From Bradyrhizobium centrolobii (GTDB lineage Bacteria > Pseudomonadota > Alphaproteobacteria > Rhizobiales > Xanthobacteraceae), in assembly GCF_001641635.1 (NCBI RefSeq), contig NZ_LUUB01000125.1:135995-174571 (forward strand): a stretch of DNA of 38,577 nucleotides, written 5' to 3'. Positions 8,358-14,614 of this stretch are shown one piece after another. Position 1 is the stretch's first letter; each line of letters opens with the position of its first letter. The translations under genes and the position numbers were made by a program. The notes beneath the pieces are model-generated. The model ran no database searches. It had not been told where the DNA came from and was given only the letters and a program-made list of their open reading frames with translations.

Positions 8358-8864
8358 GTGTCCGCGACGAGGAAGGAGGGAGCGCGCCTGCGCTCCATCG
8401 GAAATCTGGATATCATCAGGCGCTTCACCTGGGAGATATCGTCGATCAACATGTACCTCGAGGAGCTGCGGCAGTTCTGGGCGAGGACACTCGGCATCAG
8501 CGGACCTCAATGGCTGATCCTGATGGCCATCTCCGACCTGGACAAGGATGACGGCGTCCCCGTCAACGTGGTCTCGAAACTGCTCCACGTCGATCCATCC
8601 TTCGTCACCACCCAGTCCAAGCTCCTTGAAAAGAAGGGTCTGTTGCGCCGCCGGCCGTCTCCGACCGATGCCCGGGTGGTTCGGCTGTCGCTGGTGGAGA
8701 AGACTCAGAAGCACATCGCCAGCCTCAACGAGCAATACAAGACGATCCGCGAATTCGTCTTCCAGGAGTTCGACGAGCAGGAGCTGACGGAATTCACCGC
8801 CAGGCTCGCGACGCTGAAGATGCGGCTCGAGAAGGCCTGCGTCCGGATCTCCCACGACCTCTGA
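8358..8864 (+). CDS. MarR family transcriptional regulator
   Basis: 168 aa, starting at GTG 8358 with GGGAG 8 bases upstream. Winged-helix features: GISGPQWLILMAI (about residues 47-59), VSKLLHVDPSFVTTQSKLLE as the recognition-helix region (about 73-92), and the wing KKGLLRRRPSPTDARVVRLSL. MarR dimers usually repress adjacent genes and release DNA on binding aromatic or phenolic ligands. It diverges from the porin and converges on the alpha/beta hydrolase, 16 bases away. A palindrome in the hydrolase promoter and a shared 11-mer upstream of this gene suggest it may regulate both. The ligand is unknown. Confidence 0.85.
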   Translation: MSATRKEGARLRSIGNLDIIRRFTWEISSINMYLEELRQFWARTLGISGPQWLILMAISDLDKDDGVPVNVVSKLLHVDPSFVTTQSKLLEKKGLLRRRPSPTDARVVRLSLVEKTQKHIASLNEQYKTIREFVFQEFDEQELTEFTARLATLKMRLEKACVRISHDL

Positions 8865-8880
8865 GGTCGCAGCCGGCGCT

Positions 8881-9996
8881 TCAGATGCGCCGGCCGGCCA
8901 GCCCGAGTCGCGCTTCGAGCCAATCGAAGATGTACTCGTTGGCCAGCGTCGGATTGTCGGCATGGGCCTGAGCCGCGCCGGTCTCTTCCGAGGAGAACAC
9001 CTTCAGCATGATATCCTGCATCCCGGACCGGGATTGCCGCACGATCTGGCGTGCCCGGGCCGGCTTCAACCAGCCCTCGTCGCCGATGGTAATGAGCACC
9101 GGACAGTCGAGGTTGCTGGCCATCAGCGGCGAATGCGGCACCGGAACGATGCTGACGTCGCTCATCGCGAAGCGGCTGGCCATGAACGCGCGTTCGTGAA
9201 GGTCCCAGAGGCCGCCGTCGCAGACGGCTGCAGCAAGCCGCGGCTCCTGCAAAACCGCGCGCGCCACGAAGGAGGAGCCCCAGCCGTCGGCGACAATCGC
9301 GACACGGCCGAAATCGACGTCGCCGCGCGTCCCAAGATAGTCCATGACGCTGGCGATCGAGTTCTCCAGGTCACGGCGCCGCAGCAGCTCGTCCAGATAG
9401 TCGTCGCGCTGCTCGCCGAAGAGATCGATCGCAAGCAGCGACAATCCGCGTTCGCGCGCATGCGGCGCAAGCTTGAACAGGAATTCTTCCTTGCGATGGC
9501 CGGGCTCGCCGATGCAGATCACGGTGGGCGTCGGCCCCTTCGCCGACGGCGCCGGCAGGAAATAGCCCTGCAACGAATGCCCATCCACCCAGGGCAGCGT
9601 AACGACCTCGCCGGCCGGATCGCGCGCCGCAAGGAAGCGGCGGGCGCATTCCTGCATCGCGAGCACCGCCACCCATCGACGATCGTCGGCCGGATCGAGC
9701 GGCATTGCCGCCGCGCTGTAGTAGTTCAACGCCCGCAGCCAGTTGCGTTGCGCGCTCGCCCTGTGGCCCTCTGTGAACGCCGCCTCGGCCCGCTGCCGAT
9801 TGACCCGCGCGAGCTTCTTCCACTCGCGATGCCACGACAGTTCATCGCCCTGCCGCAGTCGCCGCGCGATCAGCAGGCATTCGGCGATGGTGGCCCCACC
9901 CTCCTGCGCCGCGGTGAGCAGCCGCGTGAATTCGGCGGAAAGGTCCTCCCTCTCCGGCCAAAGGGTCCAGTCGTCGGAGAGGCATGCGGGAATCAT
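8881..9996 (-). CDS. Alpha/beta hydrolase, Ayg1/FrsA/DHPON-hydrolase type, lacking the nucleophile Ser
   Basis: 371 aa. An N-terminal helical cap (W..EW....NR.RAEAAF then LRALNYYSAA, about residues 55-96) and a C-terminal alpha/beta hydrolase fold match the family of 2,6-dihydroxypseudooxynicotine hydrolase, fungal Ayg1 and FrsA. The acid (D306 in IGDEGWLKP) and histidine (H345 in AHADNPTLANEYIFDWL) are present. At the nucleophile elbow the expected G-x-S-x-G reads A236-D-G238-W-G240, so the catalytic position appears to be Gly. It may be non-hydrolytic, as has been argued for FrsA, or use another residue. The gene is convergent with the MarR gene, and its promoter holds a palindrome. Confidence 0.8.
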   Translation of the reverse strand: MIPACLSDDWTLWPEREDLSAEFTRLLTAAQEGGATIAECLLIARRLRQGDELSWHREWKKLARVNRQRAEAAFTEGHRASAQRNWLRALNYYSAAAMPLDPADDRRWVAVLAMQECARRFLAARDPAGEVVTLPWVDGHSLQGYFLPAPSAKGPTPTVICIGEPGHRKEEFLFKLAPHARERGLSLLAIDLFGEQRDDYLDELLRRRDLENSIASVMDYLGTRGDVDFGRVAIVADGWGSSFVARAVLQEPRLAAAVCDGGLWDLHERAFMASRFAMSDVSIVPVPHSPLMASNLDCPVLITIGDEGWLKPARARQIVRQSRSGMQDIMLKVFSSEETGAAQAHADNPTLANEYIFDWLEARLGLAGRRI

Positions 9997-10031
9997 CGTG
10001 AGCGCTTCATCGCTGGCATTACGATTGATTG

Positions 10032-10047
10032 ACTAAACTATTTTAGT
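10032..10047. promoter_or_regulatory. Palindromic operator candidate upstream of hydrolase
   Basis: ACTAAA-CTAT-TTTAGT is a perfect 6-bp inverted repeat with a 4-base spacer, 36-51 bases upstream of the hydrolase ATG. Size and AT content fit a MarR-type site; the neighbouring MarR regulator is the obvious candidate ligand protein. Confidence 0.45.
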
Positions 10048-10247
10048 TCGACAACCAAGCTGGCGCGGTTCAATAGAAGCTCGTTTGAGATCACCATCGC
10101 TTGAACGCACGGATCATGTCGCATGCGTGACATTCCGTTTCTTCATACGAAGGCGAAACGTGTTCAAGAGACGGTGAATAAGACTGCGGCCGCCTCTTGC
10201 AATGATGGACATCATACTTATGCACGCGGCGAGCTCGCAAGGCCGAC

Positions 10248-11219
10248 TTACCCCAGCCGCCAGCCGACTTCCTGCGTAAAGCTTTCGTAGAACGCGCGGT
10301 CATAGGCTTGTTCAGGCGTAGCGCGAACGCGTTCGTCGAGGCGCTTCGCGTCCTCGCCGACCAGGATGCGCCACCTCTCGGCCTTTACCCCGTCGAGGAT
10401 GATTCGCGCGGCCTGCGCTGCCGAGGTCGGCGCGTCCTCGAGAAAGCTGCGGGCGCGCTCGGCGAACGTCGCCTGGATGTCCTCGTCCGACATTTTGTCA
10501 GCATCTGGCACGCCGGCCGCGACCATACGCTTGCGGGTCAAGGCGACCTCGTCGGCGTTGAGGCGATCGGAGCCGTCGCCGCTCTGCACCTTGCGCGAAT
10601 TGGAGACGATCGAGGTGCCGATGTGCCCCGGCATCACCACCGAGCATTTGACGTGCGGGGCGTGCAGGCGGAGATCGTTGATCAGCGCCTCGGTAAACCC
10701 CTTCACCGCGAACTTCGCCGAGCTGTAGGCCGTGTGCGCCTGGTTCATGCCGATCGAGGCCCAGAAGCCGTTGACGCTCGCGGTGTTGATGATATGCGCC
10801 TCGTCCGCCTTGACCAGCATCGGCAGGAAAGTGCGCACCCCCAGATAGACGCCGCCCCAGCAGATGTTGAAGGTGCGCTCCCACTGCTCGCGCGTGTTGG
10901 TGAACAGGCTGCCGCCGCCGCCGATGCCGGCATTGTTGAACAGGAGATGGATCTTGTCCGTCGTCTGCTGCTCCGCGAGCTCGTCGCGAAAGCGCTTGAG
11001 ATGATCCTCGATCGAAACGTCGGCGACGTGCGTGGTGACGCGCAAGCCCTGCGGCAGCTTCTCGACCTCGCAGAGCCGTTTGGTCTCGGCCATCGCCGCT
11101 TCGGAGACGTCGCACATCGCGACGTTGCAGCCCTCGGCAACGAGCTGGCGCGCGAGCTCGCGCCCCATTCCCGTCCCACCCCCGGTGATGACGGCGATCT
11201 TTCCTGCAAAATCCTTCAT
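10248..11219 (-). CDS. SDR family NAD(P)-dependent oxidoreductase
   Basis: 323 aa from ATG 11219. Classical short-chain dehydrogenase motifs: cofactor loop TGGGTGMG (about residues 12-19), D in CDVSEAAM, NNAGIGGGG (about 91-99), catalytic Ser in NTASVNGFW and Y-x-x-x-K in TAYSSAKFAV. It oxidises or reduces an alcohol/carbonyl pair; the substrate is unknown. The C-terminal extension beyond the usual 250 aa (RILVGEDAKRLDERVRATPE) is typical of a larger SDR subgroup. The frame is open upstream of 11219, but those residues are Arg/Ser-rich read-through. A hairpin after the upstream DapA-like gene suggests independent transcription. Confidence 0.88.
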   Translation of the reverse strand: MKDFAGKIAVITGGGTGMGRELARQLVAEGCNVAMCDVSEAAMAETKRLCEVEKLPQGLRVTTHVADVSIEDHLKRFRDELAEQQTTDKIHLLFNNAGIGGGGSLFTNTREQWERTFNICWGGVYLGVRTFLPMLVKADEAHIINTASVNGFWASIGMNQAHTAYSSAKFAVKGFTEALINDLRLHAPHVKCSVVMPGHIGTSIVSNSRKVQSGDGSDRLNADEVALTRKRMVAAGVPDADKMSDEDIQATFAERARSFLEDAPTSAAQAARIILDGVKAERWRILVGEDAKRLDERVRATPEQAYDRAFYESFTQEVGWRLG

Positions 11220-11301
11220 GGGACGTCTGTCCCTCCCTTGTCGGTGTGTTTCTTCGTCCTCGTTCGCCTGCACGAGCCGTGCGGACCATCTGCAAAATGT
11301 A

Positions 11302-11340
11302 GCAGCGCCGCATCCGCAGGTAAAAGCGGATCGGCGCTGC
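11302..11340 (-). terminator. Hairpin terminator after DapA-like gene
   Basis: GCAGCGCCG and ATCCGC pair with GCGGAT and CGGCGCTGC (one bulged C, 8-base loop). On the minus strand it is followed by TACATTTTGC. It lies 30 bases downstream of the aldolase stop. Confidence 0.65.
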
Positions 11341-11370
11341 GCCAGGACGTTGGTTATTTCGAGCCGCGGA

Positions 11371-12279
11371 TTATTCCGCCGCGGCGACACGGCCTGCAAT
11401 GGACACGCCGAGGCCGTCGATCGCCTTGCGGATCGCGGCCTGCTGCGCGGGCGAGGCTTCCGGCATCGGCGCGCGCGGCCAGGTTCTTGGCAAGCCCTGG
11501 AGCGTCTGCGCATAGCGCGTGCAGGCCGGCAGATTGTCGGCGATGATCGCATTCCGCAGCGTCAGCAACTTCTTGTGCAGCTCGAGCGCGCGCGGATGAT
11601 CGCCCGCCTTCACCGCGTCCCAAAGCGCGACCGAGGCATGGGGAGCTGCGGTCAGGATCGCGGCGATCGAGCCATGGGCGCCGAGCGTGTAGGAGGGATA
11701 CATCAGCGCATCGACCGCGCTGTAGATCAGCTTATCCGGCGCCATCATCATGAGGTCGGCAAACAGTTTCAGGTCGCCCGCGCTCTGCTTGACGCCGACG
11801 ACCAGTGGCACCTCGGTCATGATCCGCGTCAGCAGCGCCGGCGACAGATAGGACCACGGCACGACGTTGTAGATGATGATGGGCATGCCGGTCTCATCCG
11901 CCATCGCGCGGAAATGCGCGACCATCGCCTCGTCGTCCGGCCTGAAGAGGTAATGCACCGGTGTCACCTGGAGCGCCGCGACGTTCATGTCGCGCACCAG
12001 CTTGCCGCGACGGATGGCATCGCGCGTGGAGTCCACGATGATGCCGGCGATGACGGGAATGCGCCCCCTCACCGCCTCCACCGTCGTGGCCATCAGCTCG
12101 CGATATTCCTCGTGATCGAGCGTATGCCCCTCGCCGGTCGAGCCGCCGGCGGCGACGCCATGCGCGCCGGCGCCGATCATCCAGTCGACCTGGGGCGCGA
12201 CGAGCTTGTAGTCGATCTCGCCGTCTTTTCGGAACGGCGTTGTCATCGGCGGGATCACGCCGGTCGGACGTACCTTCAT
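11371..12279 (-). CDS. Dihydrodipicolinate synthase (DapA) family aldolase/lyase
   Basis: 302 aa from ATG 12279. A TIM-barrel class I aldolase: N-terminal VIPPMTTPFRKDGEIDY, GGSTGEGHTLDHEEY in place of the GTTGE loop, Tyr in IIIYNVVPWSYLSP, and the Schiff-base Lys in VVGVKQSAGDLKLF (about residue 160). DapA paralogues act on pyruvate-derived or sugar-acid substrates (dehydratases, aldolases, N-acetylneuraminate lyase types). The GGSTGEG variant argues against genuine lysine biosynthesis, so the substrate is unknown. The ORF could extend 19 codons upstream, but family similarity starts at MKVRPTGVIPP. Confidence 0.87.
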   Translation of the reverse strand: MKVRPTGVIPPMTTPFRKDGEIDYKLVAPQVDWMIGAGAHGVAAGGSTGEGHTLDHEEYRELMATTVEAVRGRIPVIAGIIVDSTRDAIRRGKLVRDMNVAALQVTPVHYLFRPDDEAMVAHFRAMADETGMPIIIYNVVPWSYLSPALLTRIMTEVPLVVGVKQSAGDLKLFADLMMMAPDKLIYSAVDALMYPSYTLGAHGSIAAILTAAPHASVALWDAVKAGDHPRALELHKKLLTLRNAIIADNLPACTRYAQTLQGLPRTWPRAPMPEASPAQQAAIRKAIDGLGVSIAGRVAAAE

Positions 12280-12535
12280 GTTCGGCCCTCGCGTTTCCTG
12301 ATCATTCGTGGCGCCCCCACTCTTTTGGGCCCGCAAGCACCGAGCCTAGTCGCCGTCAGGGTACCCAGGAAGAGACGCCGCCGCGACACTGCCCGCACGA
12401 TCATTCATCCCTGTTGGTTCCCCGTATTTGTCCGGCTTCGGGTTGAGAGGCATTTTTTTACAGTCCGAATCGTCAAATGGGGCTGGACGCTGGCTCAAGT
12501 CTGCATGGCCGCCCTGTCATCGCAGGCGCAGGCTG

Positions 12536-12551
12536 TGGCACTCCGCTTGCA
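12536..12551 (+). promoter_or_regulatory. Sigma-54 (RpoN) -24/-12 promoter
   Basis: TGGCAC-TCCGC-TTGCA matches the consensus TGGCAC-N5-TTGCA at every specified position, with GG and GC separated by the required 10 bases. It lies 40 bases upstream of the ATG at 12591 on the same strand, giving an expected transcript start near 12562. No clear NifA site (TGT-N10-ACA) was found upstream, so the activator is unknown. Confidence 0.75.
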
Positions 12552-12590
12552 TCTTCCTGGTGGACTGAAACAACCAGAGAGGTGACATGC

Positions 12591-12830
12591 ATGTTTGTGA
12601 CCGTCGTAGCCGTACTCTGCCGACTTGGCGGGGCTGCCTCAGGCAGCTGCGTCGAGGAAATCGTGACCGATAGCAACATGACGCCCGAGATTTCGATGAT
12701 GCAGTGCGCGGTCGGCGCACAGGTAGGCCTTGCGAAATGGATGGGCGAGCATCCGATCTATCACGTCAACTGGCGCATCGAGCGCTACAAATGCGTGCCC
12801 GGCCACTACGAGATCAAGGGCCACGCGTAA
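12591..12830 (+). CDS. Small Cys-containing protein behind a sigma-54 promoter
   Basis: 79 aa from ATG 12591, with AGAGAGG about 9 bases upstream. The N-terminus is a short hydrophobic stretch (MFVTVVAVLCRLGGAASGSC) that may be a cleavable signal. The remainder holds two further Cys (MMQCAVGAQVGLAKWMGEHP and YKCVPGHYEIKG). Paired Cys would fit a periplasmic disulfide-bonded protein. I recognise no domain; I recall similar unannotated small proteins in Bradyrhizobium, which cannot be checked here. A near-consensus sigma-54 promoter just upstream implies RpoN-dependent expression (nitrogen, C4-dicarboxylate or low-oxygen related programmes in this group). Confidence 0.7.
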   Translation: MFVTVVAVLCRLGGAASGSCVEEIVTDSNMTPEISMMQCAVGAQVGLAKWMGEHPIYHVNWRIERYKCVPGHYEIKGHA

Positions 12831-12871
12831 AGCAGGCCCGCAAGAATCCGGGTCGTAGAGGAAACGCCCCA

Positions 12872-12912
12872 AGGGGACTTCAGGGGGACTTCAAGAGGAC
12901 TTCAAGGCGACA
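12872..12912. repeat. Short tandem repeat, about 11-12 bp x3
   Basis: Three head-to-tail variants of AGGGGACTTCA (GGGGACTTCA, GGGGGACTTCAAG, AGGACTTCAAG) lie downstream of the small protein gene. No function is evident. Confidence 0.55.
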
Positions 12913-13016
12913 GGCAGAGACGGCCCCACCCCGCCGCCAGCGCGCTGGTTTCGACGCCGTCACATCACACATTATCCAAAAAACCGCTTCTCGCCTGACG
13001 ACGGTCGCGCCGGCCG

Positions 13017-13517
13017 CTAGGCCACCGCGCGCAGAATGATCTTGCGCGCCTGTCGGCCTTCGGGCGTCGGCATCAGCGCATAATTGTGCGGCTGGTCACG
13101 CAACAGGTGCAGCTCCGCCGGTACCCCTACCGCCTTCGCCCTTGCGGCGATGTCCACGCTGTCGGGATAGAGCAGATCGCGCGTTCCGGAGGAGATGATC
13201 ATCGGCGCGAGCGAACGGAAGCCGCCGTTCAGCGGGCTGACGAAGGGATGGCCGACATCGAGCTCGCCGGCATAGAGGCGCGCTGCCTCGATGATCCCCG
13301 GAATGTCCTGGATGGGATCGCGCGCCGCAATCGCCACCTGCTCCGGGCGACTGATCGACGCATCGGCGGCCGGCGAGATCAGCACCATCGCATTCGGCTG
13401 GCGATGTCCGCGATCGCGCAGCCACTGGCACGCCGCCAGCGCCAGTCCCGCGCCGGCGGAATTGCCGACCACCGTGACCTTGGCAGGTCCCGCATACTCG
13501 CATTCGGACCGCAGGAC
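13017..13517 (-). pseudogene. 5'-truncated alpha/beta hydrolase (fold-3 type)
   Basis: The frame retains the nucleophile elbow VVGNSAGAGLALAA, the acid region SSGTRDLLYPDS and the His in LRDQPHNYALMP, then a normal C-terminus. The roughly 100 N-terminal residues with the HGG oxyanion motif are absent. Hydrolase-like sequence begins near 13500; upstream of that the same bases encode the N-terminus of the plus-strand TetR protein. The open frame runs to 13562, but those extra residues are antisense to TetR. The simplest reading is a deletion that removed the hydrolase 5' end and its promoter. A functional short form is unlikely. Confidence 0.7.
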
Positions 13518-14138
13518 ATGGCGCGCAAGCCGCTCACGAACCCCCGGAAAAATGCCTCGCAAAACCGATCACGCGCGACCGTCGACGCGCTGATCGAGGC
13601 AACCGCTCGCATTCTGGTCCGGGAAGGTTTTGAGAAGGCCAGCACCAACCGGATCGCCGAGCTGGCGGGCGTGAGCGTCGGCTCGCTCTACCAGTATTTT
13701 CCGAGCAAGGAGGCGCTGGTCGCCGCCGTGATCGATCGTCACAATCAGGAGATCATGCGGGTTGTCCGCGCCGCGCTCGCGGAAACGATCGAGTTGCCGA
13801 TCGAGAAGGCGGTGCGCAGGCTCGTTGCCGTCGCGATCGAAGCGCATCGGATCGACCCGAAGCTGCATCCCGTCCTCGCCGAGCAGATCCCGCGGACGGG
13901 ACAGCTCAAGGATGTCGAGGCCTTCAACCGCGAGATCCTATCGCTCGTCCGTGCCTATCTCGAGAGCCGCAGCGAGCTGCGCAAGATCGATCCGGAGCTC
14001 GCGGCCTTCGCCTGCGTCAGCGCGATCGAGGCGGTCGCGCACAACGCGGTCCTGAACCAGGCCGACACGCTGTCGGACAAGATGGTCAGGACCCTCGTTG
14101 ATGAGACGACGCGGATGGTCGTGGGGTATCTGCGGTAA
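13518..14138 (+). CDS. TetR family transcriptional regulator
   Basis: 206 aa from ATG 13518. The N-terminal TetR helix-turn-helix is clear: VDALIEATARILVREGFEKA, then TNRIAELAGVSVGSLYQYFP and SKEALVAAVIDRH (residues about 20-75). The C-terminal ligand/dimerisation domain (about 80-200) is helical with ALAETIELPIEKAVRRLVAV and an EAVAHNAVLNQ segment. Such proteins typically repress a divergent operon. Here the divergent gene is a truncated hydrolase whose remnant abuts the TetR start, so its original target is probably gone. The ORF extends to 13086 upstream, but that part is antisense to the hydrolase remnant. Confidence 0.87.
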   Translation: MARKPLTNPRKNASQNRSRATVDALIEATARILVREGFEKASTNRIAELAGVSVGSLYQYFPSKEALVAAVIDRHNQEIMRVVRAALAETIELPIEKAVRRLVAVAIEAHRIDPKLHPVLAEQIPRTGQLKDVEAFNREILSLVRAYLESRSELRKIDPELAAFACVSAIEAVAHNAVLNQADTLSDKMVRTLVDETTRMVVGYLR

Positions 14139-14162
14139 CCGCCGATTCCCCGGCCGAGTTGC

Positions 14163-14300
14163 TCAAGCTGCTCGCTTCGTCTTGCCGCGCTCCGCAAAGC
14201 ACTCGAGTATCTGGATGCGGAGCTCTTCCGCCGCCGGGCCCTCGACCTTCCTGAGCTGATTCCAGAGCCGGATCACTTCACGCTGTTTCTCGATGTCCAT
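14163..14300 (-). CDS. Small hypothetical protein (45 aa)
   Basis: The frame reads MDIEKQREVIRLWNQLRKVE, then a helical EELRIQILECFAERGK and a basic tail. TTGGAGG ends 6 bases before the ATG, a strong ribosome binding site. The sequence is amphipathic and charged, consistent with a helical hairpin. No family is recognised. It converges with the TetR gene and diverges from the accessory segment that follows. Confidence 0.5.
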   Translation of the reverse strand: MDIEKQREVIRLWNQLRKVEGPAAEELRIQILECFAERGKTKRAA

Positions 14301-14365
14301 GAGGCACCTCCAAGGACAAGGAATAGAACATACCGAGAACAAAAAGTCTAGCCAGGGGAGATTTC

Positions 14366-14539
14366 GTGAACTGCGGAGCTATGCTGCCGGACGACCTGGC
14401 CCGCTTCTCCGACAACCACAAACGGCCCCAGGGGGTAGGTCGCTTCGGCCGGAGTTGGATTCCCAGGATGCGTAGCATCACTGCTCGCTCGGCATCCGTC
14501 TCCGCTCAGATCTATGTGAATATTGCGGAAAGCCAGTGA
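14366..14539 (+). CDS. Possible small protein (57 aa)
   Basis: GTG 14366 is preceded by GGGGAG at a normal distance. The frame starts MNCGAMLPDDLARFSDNHKR and continues as a basic, Arg/Ser-rich sequence ending at TGA 14537-14539. The N-terminal half looks protein-like; the rest is unremarkable. It could be a chance ORF or a decayed gene at the edge of the accessory segment. Confidence 0.3.
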   Translation: MNCGAMLPDDLARFSDNHKRPQGVGRFGRSWIPRMRSITARSASVSAQIYVNIAESQ

Positions 14540-14614
14540 AACTCGCAGTCAACGCCCGCCTTGCGTGCAACTATCGCGGGATGATTCCCTGCGTCCGTCC
14601 GAAATTGCCTGTAT

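Noticed and set aside
10308..11546. Plus-strand ORF of 412 aa
   Set aside because: Antisense to the SDR gene, which has all catalytic motifs.
12515..12530. Possible NifA-type site TGT-N10-GCA
   Set aside because: One mismatch in the key triplet and too close to the -24 element for a normal upstream activator site.
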